Made by a program: the position numbers and the translations under genes
Assembly (NCBI RefSeq): GCF_030272615.1
Contig: NC_081410.1
Coordinates: 288,425,957 to 288,489,956 of the forward strand
Source of the DNA: Cryptomeria japonica
Lineage: Eukaryota > Streptophyta > Pinopsida > Cupressales > Cupressaceae
DNA: 64,000 bases
Reading direction: 5' to 3'
Shown here: piece after piece, positions 12,601 to 23,525 of the stretch
Position numbering within the stretch: position 1 is the stretch's first letter
How the letters are laid out: each line of letters starts with the position of its first letter
The notes under the pieces: generated by a model
What the model was told of the DNA's origin: nothing
Database searches by the model: none
Seen by the model: the letters and a program-made list of their open reading frames with translations, nothing else

Positions 12601-13025
12601 AAGACAAATATGTTGACAGTTGACATTGATAAGGAAATAGCAAAGTTCAAAAGGAGATAAATAATATAGCTGATAATATCATTGGTATATCTTAACCTAT
12701 ATCGGTTATTGAACAAGAAATTGCTGGATTTGAGGAAAACCTGGAGAAGTTAGAGAAAGAGAAGGAAAGGATAAAGGGAAAATCCAGAGAGCTTAAGTGC
12801 AAACTAAGTCCTAAGTTAGATAACCTTATCTCTCTAAGGAAAGAAATCTTTGAGGCATTAATTCAAGGACAAAAGACACCGGAGGAACATATGCATCATC
12901 TCACTGGTACAATTCAGAGAACTGAGGCAACTATAAAGGACAGTAACAGGTTTATACAAAGCCTAAACTTGGTATTAGCAGACGTATTCCAGATAGTAAC
13001 CAACCGGTTACAAAGTTCAAGTTGA
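9634..13025 (+). pseudogene. Envelope-like ORF of Sirevirus-like element, with four stops and one frameshift
   Basis: A frame of about 1,130 codons starts at ATG 9634 (MASSSALEF). It is broken by TAG at 10210, TAA at 10798 and TAG at 11785. At about 12650 the frame shifts, one further TAA follows at 12693, and the ORF ends at 13025. A globular N-terminal region of about 390 residues is followed by a proline/lysine linker (PSPPPKKTRTPRQKQQ), an acidic repeat-like stretch rich in DNI, KPA and ET, and coiled-coil segments (LEKLEKEKERIKGKSRELK). I see no clear transmembrane helix. Its place, just before repeated polypurine tracts and the 3' LTR, is where Sireviruses carry their envelope-like gene. 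The C-terminal region is related to ORF A (3296-6520). Function is unknown. All stops fit C-to-T change of CAG or CAA. Confidence 0.65.
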
Positions 13026-13054
13026 AATTTTGCACTCGTTGGCAATTTTTGACA

Positions 13055-13223
13055 ACCTTTGTCATTGATGTCAAAGGGGGAGTAGTGGACAGAGAAAAAT
13101 GGTCATCAGAGGAGATCATGCTCAGGGGGAGCACACATTTTTGGTAAAATTTTGGACTTCATTTTTGGGACAGATTTTTGGATTTTTCTCATGAGTGTTG
13201 CCATCAATGCCAAAGGGGGAGAT
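13055..13223 (+). other. Repeated polypurine-tract cassette
   Basis: Three GGGGGAG tracts lie at 13076-13082, 13125-13131 and 13215-13221. The first and third sit in near-repeats (CATTGATGTCAAAGGGGGAG and CATCAATGCCAAAGGGGGAG), and the last directly precedes the LTR. Multiple polypurine-like motifs before the 3' LTR are a known Sirevirus hallmark; they prime plus-strand DNA synthesis. The same three-tract arrangement occurs reversed at 25421-25500. Confidence 0.75.
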
Positions 13224-14009
13224 TGTTGGCATTCTACACTCTAGTGAGAAATGATGGTGTTGTCATTGATGGCAACCTATCGGCAACCTACAGGCAGCCA
13301 CCGAACATTCATCTGGTAAATCACCGACAGACATCGGCACCGACAGACACTTCACCGACAGCGACAACAATGTATATCGACACCCCAGTCGACAGGATTT
13401 TGTTTATTGTATTTAATTGTAAATATCTTTTTAAAGCCGACAATGCATATTGTAATAAGACTCATATATGTATGAGATCTTGTAAATCATTTTGATATAG
13501 ATAGGATGGACATGGATAATGTAGAAGTGATGAGCGAATATTAAGGCAGATTTTGTATAAGGGTTTATGGTTATAGTATGAGCTTAAACCGGTATTGAAC
13601 CTGACATAGCAGATGCTGAATTGTAGCAGTACATTATATTGGATTCTCATAATCCATTTTGTAAGTCAGTGAGACTTCCTTTTGTAATTGAGCAGTGAGC
13701 TCTAGGCAGTTGGCCTTCCTGCATGTGTAGGCCCCTCTTGTAAGTAATATCCATTCATTGGCCAGTGAGTGGATATTGTGGGTCACAAATCCCACCGAGG
13801 TTTTTCCCACACCGGGTTTCCTCGTTAAACATCTTGTGTTATGGTATGTTTTCTATGCTGTACTGTTCCTATTTACTGCATTAATTCTTGTTTACCGGTA
13901 CACTGTTTTGGAATGCAAAATACTTAATAAGGTTAAATATTCTGCTAACCGGTTAGATGCTGATTCACCCCCCCTCTCAGTATCTTTGGGACTATCATTA
14001 ATCCTAACA
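13224..14009 (+). repeat. 3' LTR of Sirevirus-like element
   Basis: This 786-bp segment starts TGTTGGCATT directly after the polypurine tract and ends ...CACCCCCCCTCTCAG...CCTAACA, a typical Ty1/copia LTR end. It contains several CACCGACAGA-like short repeats and polyadenylation-type AT-rich sequence. It directly abuts LTR sequence of the minus-strand chromovirus, so this element inserted into that LTR. The 5' LTR is missing, so the target duplication cannot be tested. Confidence 0.75.
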
Positions 14010-14505
14010 ATCGAAAGGATCGAGTCGGCCCAAAAGGGATCAAAACCCAAAGAACAAGACCTAACATGAAAATAACAAGGTCGGCCTCCGCCAAGAGATT
14101 CCTTTGGAAAATCCAAAGGATGAAACGTACATCGCGGGAAAAGGTCAGCCACACACCGATGAACATCAGAATCGACGCCCAAGGCTCCGCAAGCTTCGGA
14201 ATGGGTTCAAGTAGATCTCTAGAATAGGTCCAGGCAACCGTTAACAAAGGACTGTCAATCGGTAACAGGAAACTATCATGGAAACCGGTAGTGATATCTT
14301 GCCGTAAAATGATGCGAATGCGATGCGGTCTGGAAGCAAGAAAGATGATCAAGTCTTCAAGTAGAATCCAACTCCACAGGATCCGGTGAGCCAAAACTAG
14401 GACACACAGAAAGGAAAACTGAAACTGCAAACAAAAAACAAAACAAAAAGGAAAATGTTTTTGGTTGATGCAAGATTGCCATGAGCCGGGGATGCTCCTG
14501 CTTTA
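14010..14505 (-). repeat. Chromovirus 3' LTR, truncated
   Basis: It matches 19151-19641 closely (shared blocks such as GCCCAAAAGGGATCAAAACC and GATGCAAGATTGC) but lacks the counterpart of 18853-19150. The Sirevirus-like element replaces that part. In minus orientation this is the LTR downstream of pol. Confidence 0.8.
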
Positions 14506-14536
14506 AACATTCGGGGTTGATGAAAAAGTGAGCCTC

Positions 14537-14983
14537 TCACTTTGTTGAGGTCAGAGGGAAACCAAGGCGGTCTACCTCTGCCTGAGAAATCCAAGATGAA
14601 TCTTAAACTGGTTTGTCCTTCCACTTCACAAGATATTCCTTATACTCACTACTCCGGGTACTACGCCCAATCCTACTGTCCAAAATCTCTTCAATTTGAT
14701 CCGGTTCCTTTCGGGGTAACTGTTTCTCCAAGTCTGTAACAATGTTCTCACTGAATTTTGGTTCATGGTACTCATGAAGATCTGCAATGTTGAATATAGG
14801 TGAAATACTTAGACTATCCGGTAACTCCACTTCATATGCATTTCCAAAATTGAACTTCCTCAAAATCCTACAAGGTCCAAACTTCTTCATCTGCAACTTG
14901 TTGTAGGCAAACTCTGCTTGTGCAAGAATCAAATTCCAACTTCCGGTTTTATCTCCCACTAAACATCTCAACAAGTTTCCCAA
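14537..14983 (-). pseudogene. Chromovirus integrase C-terminus and chromodomain
   Basis: In minus orientation this encodes the end of the integrase core (SWNLILAQAEFAYN). It jumps straight to KLQMKKFGPCRILRKF, the integrase C-terminal module, so roughly a hundred residues normally between them are missing; the short AACAA at the joint suggests deletion at microhomology. A chromodomain follows (EEILDSRIGR...EYLVKWKDKP...DSSWI), with an in-frame TAA before DSSW, and ends at a TGA at 14537. Chromodomains in this position define chromoviruses (Ty3/gypsy) and steer integration to particular chromatin. Confidence 0.85.
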
Positions 14984-15810
14984 ACTCCGGTTAACAACTT
15001 AAGTCTGTCCATCAGTCTGTGGATGAAAAGTAGAACTGAACTTCAAATTTGTCTTCATCTTCTTCCAAAGTGTTCTCCAAAAATAACCAACAAACTTGTG
15101 TCTTTGTCTGAAACTATGCTCTTAGGTAATCCATGCAATCTCACCACTTCCTTGAAAAATAGGTCTGCTACATGCAATGCATGTGATGTCTTCTTACAAG
15201 TTATGAAATGAACCATCTTCGAGAATCTATCCACTACCACAAATATAGAATCATTTCCTCTAGGCGTCTTAGGCAATCCAAGTACAAAATCCATGCTTAT
15301 ATCCTCCCAAGCTCTTACCGGTACTGTCAAAGGTTTATACAATCCTGCATTCTGACTACTACCCTTTGCAACTTGACAAACTCTACAACTCTGCACATAA
15401 TTTTTAACATCCTTATGAATCTAGGGCCAAAAATACTGCTCACTCACCAATGCTACTGTTTTGTCAATGCCACAATGTCCAACTAAACCTCCACTATGTT
15501 TTTCCTTTATCAGGTTCTCTCTCATAGAACTCTTAGGTATGCACAACTGAATTCCTCTGAATAACATCTCATCCTGAATGAAATAATCCAACCATTTGCT
15601 TCTATCTACCATGACCGGTTCTCTACATGCTTTCCAAGGTTCTGCAAAATCCAGGTCTTCATCATACAAGGTCTTCAAATCTTCAAATCCTAATACTGTC
15701 ACTCTCATCTCTGTCAGCAAATTTCTTCTCCTACTCAATGCATCAACAACTTTGTTAGATATCCCACTTCTATGCTTCAACACAAAGGTGTAACTCTGCA
15801 AGAAACCCAT
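14984..15810 (-). pseudogene. Chromovirus RNase H end and integrase core
   Basis: The segment starts with the end of RNase H (HRSGISNKVVDALSRR). The integrase zinc finger follows, with its H-x-H...C-x2-C pattern ([19 protein letters not shown]), then the catalytic core with [10 protein letters not shown] and IVSDKDTS supplying two acidic residues. A TAG at 15421 interrupts the frame between the two zinc-finger halves (CAG to TAG fits). A frameshift after IVSDKDT and a TAA in the following TDGQT motif break the core further. Integrase inserts the cDNA into the genome; this copy cannot. Confidence 0.88.
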
Positions 15811-17015
15811 CTCATATGTCTCTGATTCAACTTACTTTGGCTGTTTAAATACTGCAAAGCTTGATGATCTGTATACAACACAAGCTCCTTACGCAACAAG
15901 TAATGTCTCCACTTCTTCAAGGCTTGAACTATGGCATAAAACTCCTGATCATACAGTGAATATCTCCTCCGGGCATCATTCAATTTCTCATTGAAATAGG
16001 CTACTGCTCTTCCTTCCTGACTCAAGACTGCTCCTGTTGCTGTTCCACTTGCATCACAATCCACTTGAAATACCTTATTGAAATCCGGTAAAGCCAACAT
16101 AGGCTGCTCAGTCACTTTTTGCTTTAATAGTTCAAAACTTTTGTTTGCTCCAGTGGTCCACTTGAATTCCTTCCGATCTCCTCTTGTGATCTTAGTCATA
16201 GAGTTACAAACTGAACTGAAATTTTTGATAAACTTCCGGTAAAAACTAGCCAATCCATGAAACGATCTTACCTCTCCAATGCTTTCCGGTGCATGCCATT
16301 CAACTATTGCTTTCACTTTCTCAGGGTCCATCTTCAAACCATCCTCATATATCACAAATCCCAAATAGACTAATTCATCCTTCATGAAAGTACACTTGTT
16401 GATATTGATCAACAACTTCTCTTCTCTCAATGTCTGCAAAATTTGTCTTAACTGCAACAAGTGCTCCTCCTTTGTCTTACTAAAAATCAGAATGTCATCC
16501 AAATACACAATAACAAACTTACCCAGAAATTTCTTCAATACCTCATTCATCATCCTTATGAAAGTACTCGATGCATTAGTCAACCCAAAAGGCATCATCA
16601 ATCATTCATACAGTCCTTCATTTGTCTTAAATGTTGTCTTTCACTCATCACCTTTTCTGATCCTGATCTGATGATATCCACTCTTGAAATCTATCTTTGT
16701 AAAGTATTTTGCTCCACTCAAACAGTCCATTATGTCATCCATCCTAGGCAAAGGAAACCGGTATTTCACTGTGATCTTGTTTATTACTTTGGAATCGGTA
16801 CACATTCTCCATTCTCCATTCTTCTTAGGTGCTAATACTGCTGGTACTGCACAAGGGCTCAAACTCTCCCTGATCAAACCTTTCTTCAACAACTCTTGCA
16901 CTTGTCTATTCAGTTCTTCATTCTCTGCCGGTGTCAACCGGTGTGCAGCTTTGTTAGGCAAAGTAGCTCCGGGAACCAAGTCCATGCAATGACTTATACT
17001 TCTCACAGGTGGCAA
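15777..17015 (-). pseudogene. Chromovirus reverse transcriptase-RNase H
   Basis: Ty3/gypsy RT motifs appear in order: LIRESLSPCAVPAVLAPKK, a DSKVINKIT block, FPLPRMDDIMDCL, FTKIDFKSGYHQIRI and the YLDD catalytic box. RNase H follows with VDCDASGTATGAVL, DQEFYAIVQALKKW and LYTDHQAL. Two TGA codons (16641-16643 and 16602-16604) replace tryptophan codons in otherwise conserved surroundings, both G-to-A on the coding strand. A frameshift near 15810 separates the last RNase H residues. The enzyme would copy element RNA into DNA in the cytoplasm; this copy is dead. Confidence 0.92.
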
Positions 17016-17178
17016 TCCATCAGGTACATTATCTGAAATGATGTCCTCATATTTGTCAACAAATCTCTTATCTCTTTCGGGTGTTCTCCTTCCGGTTCCA
17101 GTCTCTCAGTCTTCTTAGGAATTAAGGCAAAGCACACATTCTCATGTCTCAGTCCATCCAGGAATTTCCTTCCATCTA

Positions 17179-17652
17179 CTAAACAGATTTAGCATTCGTA
17201 CAGACTTCATTCTTTAAAGGTTCCTCCAAGGGTAACAAGGTTTGCTTCATCCCATTGGCCACAATAGTGTATGTATTCTTCCTCCCATCTACTGCCTGTC
17301 TATCAAACTTCCAAGGTCTACCCAATAAAAGATGACAAATATCCATAGGCATAATATCACACAAGACTTCATCATGATAATTTTTAATTTTCAATTTCAC
17401 CAAACATTGTTCACTTACTAACAACTTATGTTCATCCTGAATCCATGCTATCTGATAAGGCTTAGGGTTTTTCAATCTCTCCAATTTCAACTTATTCACC
17501 ATTTCTTCTGAAACAAGATTATCTGAAGTACCACTATCAATAACAACTTTACAACACTTACTGGATACCTTACATTTGGTTTTGAACAGATTCTTCCTCT
17601 GCAAGGGCCATTCATCTCCTCCGGTTTGACACAAAGCTCTCCTCATCATCAA
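17179..17652 (-). pseudogene. Chromovirus retropepsin-like protease
   Basis: The segment encodes VVIDSGTSDNLVS, the aspartic-protease active site (DSG), followed by the downstream LLGRPW motif where the flap-distal Ile/Leu-Gly-Arg box is expected. It would process Gag-Pol. It is shifted out of frame with gag at about 17650. The region 17016-17178 joins it to RT without a long ORF and is probably decayed linker. Confidence 0.8.
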
Positions 17653-18690
17653 TAGTTCTCCATCTTCCAGTTTATTGTTTGATCCGGTGGGGTTTTATTC
17701 CACCACTGCTGTTCTTCCGGTAGTTTCTGTCTTCTTACACTTGAATGCACGATGTCGTTCTCCTCCACACTTAAAGCAAGTTCCTCTGAATGTCCTCTTG
17801 TCTTGTTTTCCAAAACTCTCATTCCGGTAACCATCCGGTAGAAATTTCTATCATCCTTCCGGTATGAATTACCTTCTTTGCTCACTTCCTTATCCTTGTT
17901 CTGATTTGTATTGGTTCCTCTTCCTTCGGTATATCCTCTTCCTCCTTGAAATCTTCCTACGGTAAACCTTCCACCTCTACCTCTCTGCCTCTGCTCATGT
18001 CTTTTGTTTGACTTCTCTTCTGCCTTTAGGGCATACTGGTAAGCCTCTTCAACACTCTCCAATTTGATCATACTCAGTTCATCTTGTATAGACATCTGCA
18101 ATCCATTGAAATATCTTGCAACTTGTTCAACTTCATCATCAACATGTCCGTATCTGATATTCAACTTGTAAAATGCTTCGGTGTACTCCACACTAGATTC
18201 CTTTTGTCTCAAATTCTACAACTTCTGGAACAAATCCACTTGATAATTCGCTGGCACAAACTTTGACTTCAACTTAGCAATCATCCAATCCCATGTCTTA
18301 ATCTTCTCTTTACCTCTTCTTTGTCTATCAACTTGCAAATGCTCCCACCAAAGAGATGCATGACCTTTCAACTGGGTATAGGCATATTTCACCTTTCTCT
18401 CTTCTGCAGTGTTTTCGAAATCGAAATACTTCTCCATCTCCGAGATCCAATCCATCAATTCATGTGAATCTAACTTCCCATCATATTCCGGTGGGGTAAA
18501 ATGAGGTTAAGTATTCGCCCTACTCAAAACCCTCAAAAACCTTTCCTCATCCGGATCATTTCCGGTAGGTTTCCTTATTCTGCCGGGGCTTCTTCTCTTT
18601 CATCTTCACTTACATCTTCAATATGTCGGCCTCTTCTCTGGGCTGTCTCCACGGCTTCTAACCGGGCTGCTATTCCTCGCAACATCTCCA
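17649..18690 (-). pseudogene. Chromovirus gag
   Basis: The N-terminal part (LRGIAARLEAVETAQRRGR) starts near 18690. A frameshift near 18597 and a TAA follow. Then comes the capsid-type Retrotrans_gag domain (PPEYDGKLDSHE, LKGHASLWWEHLQ, FVPANYQVDLFQKL), a TAG at 18216-18218 (CAG to TAG fits) and a continuation with YARYFNGL-like helices and an Arg/Gly-rich tail (RGRGGRFTVGRFQGGRG). I do not see an intact CCHC knuckle in the tail. Gag forms the particle. Confidence 0.8.
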
Positions 18691-18840
18691 TCACAGCAGG
18701 GTCTGCATTCCCATGCGCTCCACCATTCCTAGCTCCTCTTCGCCATCGTTCACGCTAGTCCTCTGTAGTTGCAGGTCGGATCCCCAATCCACCACCCTAC
18801 AACAAAATTTTAGGACACGCAACCTTCGGAACGAAACTTC

Positions 18841-18852
18841 GCTTTGATACCA
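18841..18852 (-). other. Primer-binding site, initiator tRNA-Met type
   Basis: On the minus strand this reads TGGTATCAAAGC, one base from the usual TGGTATCAGAGC complementary to initiator tRNA-Met. It immediately follows the 5' LTR. The leader to gag is about 150 bp. Confidence 0.8.
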
Positions 18853-19641
18853 CTTTAAGTAGTCACCAGTGAGGAGGGACCTCAAAGAGATCAATCCGGA
18901 CTGGTCAGCAAGAGTAATCACAACGGAAACACAAAGATATGATGGAGGCAATGCAGAACAGATTGTTTTATTGCATGAAAATTGATTACATCCAACCGAT
19001 AACAACCGGGTTACAACATACCGGCTCACAAGCTTGGTAGAATAGGTCACAACCGAGACCTTGAATCTTAAGATCTATCTTCTATGCACAGTCCAACTAC
19101 TTGATTCTCTGATTGATTACATTCTAATGTGTAATTACAAATATATATAACGATCCAAAGGATCCAGTCTGCCCAAAAGGGATCAAAACCCAAAGATCAA
19201 GACCTAACATGAAAATAACAAGGTCAGCCTCCACCAAGAGATTCCTTCAGAAAATCCAAAGGATGAAACGTAGATTGCAGGAAAAGGTCAGCCACACGCC
19301 AAGGAACATCGGAATCGACGCCCAAGGCTCCACAAGCTTCAGAATGGGTTCCGGTAGATCACTAGAATAGGTCCAGGCAACCGGTAACAAAGGACTATCA
19401 ACCGATAACAGGAAACTGTCATGGAAACCCGTAGTGATATCTTGCCGGAAAATGATCCAAATGCGGTGCGGTCTGGAAGCAAGAAAGATGATCAAGTCTT
19501 CAAGTAGAATCCAACTCCACAGGATCTGGTGAGCCAAAACCGGGACACAGAAAAGAAAACTGAAACTGCAAACAGAAAACAAAACAGAAAGGAAAATGTT
19601 TTTGGTTGATGCAAGATTGCTATGAACCGGGGATGCTCCTG
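18853..19641 (-). repeat. Chromovirus 5' LTR
   Basis: It extends from the primer-binding site to the point where similarity with 14010-14505 stops (after CTCCTGC). The outer boundary lacks a clean TG in both copies, so it is given to within a few bases. AT-rich sequence around 19140 (AAATATATATAAC) may hold the promoter. Confidence 0.75.
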
Positions 19642-21124
19642 CATCAAGTTCCAACTCACCAGCTAAGCCAAGCAGCCTCAAAACTTTAATGAACGCATTC
19701 TAATGTTACTCCAACATTGTACGACTTGCCTGGAGAGGGGCGATCTGCCTTAAAATTCCATCTCTTCACTTTAATTCATGAAACTTAACAAGAAGGAACG
19801 CCTAGCAAAGAAGAATCCAACGAGCCAATACCCAGAACGGATAGACAATCAGGCAAGGAGATATGAGCGAAAAACTGCTTCAGCCATGAACAAACCAGCA
19901 ACATGCAAAAACACACCAATACTCAGAAAACTGAAAATGCGATAACAAAATCCATCTCAATGTAGCTCAATCTATTCCTTTGGATGAGAAATAGGGTCTC
20001 CAATCAGCTAGGTGCTATCTCTCAAGCATGAAACTGACACAAGCTAGGAAGCTTTCAACTTCGAAGCACAAGTCTAACACAAATTCGGCAGCACTTCATT
20101 AAATTATACATGGATACCAAAACAAGAGGCCAACACTCTTCTTTATAACCTCGGTGTCTCCAAAATCAAATTCACATTCTCTCCAAATGGACGCCAAACT
20201 CAAATGCACACTAATCTCACCTTAATTTGAAATCTGCATTTCATTTCCCCTCCTTTCCAAGTTGACCTTCACATAGAAGCAAATATACTTTATAAAAATG
20301 ACGATAAAATAATAATGTGGCGTCCAAGGTAGATAAGTGAAATACATTATAAAATTAACTTATATCCCATAAGGCGTCCATCTTGCCTTATTAATATTTC
20401 ACTTTATAAAATATTTTCCTCTAACAATAAATCACCCAACCTTATGACATAAAATAATACTTTATCACCTCAAGTAGTCCCCTTAGGTCATAACCAGAAA
20501 ATCATAAGTCATATGCCTAGGCCAAGGGGGGGACATTAAACATTATTAAAAATACTTTTCCCATGTGTTGAACAATTGCCAAAGTGAACTGAAGGCTAGA
20601 GTACTGAAAATTGCACTGCCAGAAATAGCCTCTAAACTGGACCACTGAAACCTGCCAAAATAGCATTGCCAAAAATAGAACTTACTAAAACTAGCATACT
20701 GCTAAAAATAGTAAGTGTGACCAAATGCATTTTAACCACATTTTGAGCAGCCGTTGCAACTTACTAAAAATAGTTAAGTCCGAAAAAGTCTTGATATTCA
20801 TTTGCATGTCACACCATCGTGAAGCTCTCTGAAAACCCAGAAAAACCTAGAAAATATGAGCTATCCTTGCCCCCACTTACTAAAACTAATAAGTTTACCA
20901 AACTCCATTGATTGCTATGCATGTACCATCATTGCGAATCTTTTTGAAAACCTAGAAGGAATCTAGAATCAAAATTGTAAAACTCCAATATGCAAGCCAC
21001 CAAAATTGCTAAAACATCCTCCTAGAAAATAGGAAACCCTAATTTCTGCCTCTGATTGACCAATGGGTCTCGGGATTAGCCATTAGTCCCCAAATTAAAC
21101 TAGAGCGGAAAAGGGGACATTACA
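19642..21124 (-). repeat. Decayed LTR/leader sequence with A-loop hairpins
   Basis: No coding potential is visible. On the minus strand TGTAATGTCCCC starts at 21124, and a second, similar start lies near 20537. The same start occurs on the + strand at 35369, so this looks like an LTR terminus. Between 20640 and 21030 there are short inverted repeats around A-rich loops (ACTTACT-AAAAAT-AGTTAAGT type). Confidence 0.45.
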
Positions 21125-23330
21125 TAATCACGAGGGGACTTATGCATTTGACAAGTTGGTTTGCATCTGATATGGCAGTCTAATTGATGCTTTACTTCTC
21201 AAACTCGTTAAAATGAAGAGCAAAGGGGTAGGGTTTAGTGAACCTAGGGACAATGATAGTAATGGTTGGTGCAATGAGTAGATAGACTCTACATAAAACT
21301 AATTCCTGCTTAACCAAAAATACACTCACAAGCCACAAAAATAGTGCAATCTCCAAAGGAAAATAAAAGGATTTTCAGACCATGAACATACATTAAGTAT
21401 CCAATTCTGGCACAACTTAAATGAACATTCACAATTGAACTAACAACAATAAAAGGCTTAGATTAACCATGCACAGAGACTTACAATCAACAAACCTCCA
21501 ATGGTATGAACCAAAAATTGATCGGATACCCTCACACTTTACCATTAATCACTGAAGTTTAAGTAACTTTGATGACAAGAAACCATGCAAATAGGTGAAG
21601 GCAAATGGCAAAACACCATGCTTCAATGTTTTATTCATTTGCTTCAACTGCTATTACAACAATTTATGCTCAACAATTCCTATTCTACTCTAATTCTAAC
21701 TCCTAATTTTGCTATCTACCTCTATTTTCTAACCTTCTAACTCCTTACAATGAGAGAGGCATTGGCCTTTTACAGATTTTACATTTTGAATCAATGGTCA
21801 GGATTCAATCCATTCAATGGCCCAAATTTGACCTTTAGAAACCTTAACAACTTCTAGTTAATGGTCTCAACAACTTCCAACCACTTTTCAACTACTTTCC
21901 AACTGCTTTCAATTAATCCCACTAAAAGACAAAAGTTCACGAGGCTCAAGACACAAAAAGACAAACTTGGTAGTTGGGTGAACAACTAACTTTTGGCCCT
22001 TTCTTGTATTGCATTAAATTGGGCCCAAAAGTTTTTATTTTACAACAAACTAATTGCCATTACAAGAAATTCATATTTCTCTAATCTCGAGCTGTTCATT
22101 CTCCATTTTGTATGTCTCTTGTAGCATTAGTGTAGTCTGTCACTTGTTGATGCTGGAAAACTACGCGCTAATCCTTTGTCAACACAAAATAGAATGCTGA
22201 GTATCCTATCCTCTCTTGAATAAGGATATCTCTAATGCTGTTCTAAATGATCAAAAGGGACAACCTCAAGGTTCCAAGTGTCAGGTCCTGACGGCTCAGG
22301 ATAACTCAGCAGTAATGTGTTTTGCTAGTAAACACGAGGGGACTTACAAATATTGCAACTAGCTGGTTTGCATCTGACAATGCCTTGATTCTCAAACTGG
22401 GGAAAAATAACAGCAAAAGGATAGGGTTTAGAAATCCTAACGAAAGTGATAGTAACGATTAATGCTGCAGGCAGACAAATTTCACATAAACTAACTTCTG
22501 CTTAGCCAAAGATATACTCACAAACCCACAGGAATAGTGCAAGCTCCAAGGGATAAAAGGATTTTCAAACTATTGTTATCCATTCAGGCACCCAAATCTG
22601 GCGCAGCCTGAGACAAATACTCGCAGTTGAACTAAGAACAATCATAGGTTTAGACTAACCATACACAAGGACCTACAATTAGCAAGCCTCCAATGGTATG
22701 AACCTAAAATCAAATCAGATACCCTCACAGTTCCCCATTAAAATCATCGAACTCTAATTAAATAGATGAAGAGAAACCATGCAAACAAATTAGGACACAT
22801 GACAAAACACCATGCTTCAATGTTTCATTCATTTGTTCTAATCGCCATCACAACAATTTCTGCCTACCAGTCCTATCCTATTTCTACTTCTAATCTGCTA
22901 ATTGTCTAACTATTTTAACTCCTAAAAATCTAACCTTCTAACCTCTAATGATCTAACCCTTTACAAAGAGAGAGGCATTGGCCTTTTATAGATTTTTACA
23001 TTTTGAATCAAACGCCAGGATTGAAACCATCCAGTGGCTGTGATCTGTCTTCTAGAAGCCTGACAGCTTTAGCCCATGCCTAGTAACTCTCATAACTTCC
23101 CAAGTGCCCCTTCAACCACCTTTTCAGCTAACTGCAGCTATTCTCAATCAATTCTGCAAATCAAGTAGCTGAGATATAACTAACCTATGTCCCTCTTGTT
23201 TTAAGCTGCATTAAACGGGGCCCATAGGTAGCAATTTTACAATAAAGCATTTATTTAAAAAAAAAAAAATCATTTTCTGTTGTTTCCGGTTGTGCATTTT
23301 TGGTTTTGTATGCTCTTGTAGCATCTTGTG
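21125..23330 (-). repeat. Two LTR-A-like units in tandem, ~1.2 kb apart
   Basis: Block after block in 21134-22140 recurs in 22333-23330: CACGAGGGGACTTA, TAGGGTTTAG, CTCCAATGGTATGAACC, AAACACCATGCTTCAATGTTT, GAGAGAGGCATTGGCCTTTTA and TTGTATG...CTTGTAGCAT. The offset is about 1,200 bp. The second unit is complete, with the U5 signature (22175-22330); the first has lost it at its left edge. Tandem LTRs can arise by unequal recombination or by nested insertion of the same family. Confidence 0.55.
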
Positions 23331-23525
23331 TACTTCACTGCCTTCCAGAATTCGGAATGGCATCACTTCGGCCCTGTCTCTGCAACACGTTCTTCATTGG
23401 TATTGCACTATGATCACACCCTCAATCTTTATCGCGATCACATCCTTGTTCGTGTGTTGGATCTCCTCGTATCGCCCCACGTGGTTCCATTCATCCTGCA
23501 TAGACAAGCAAATACAGGATCCATC

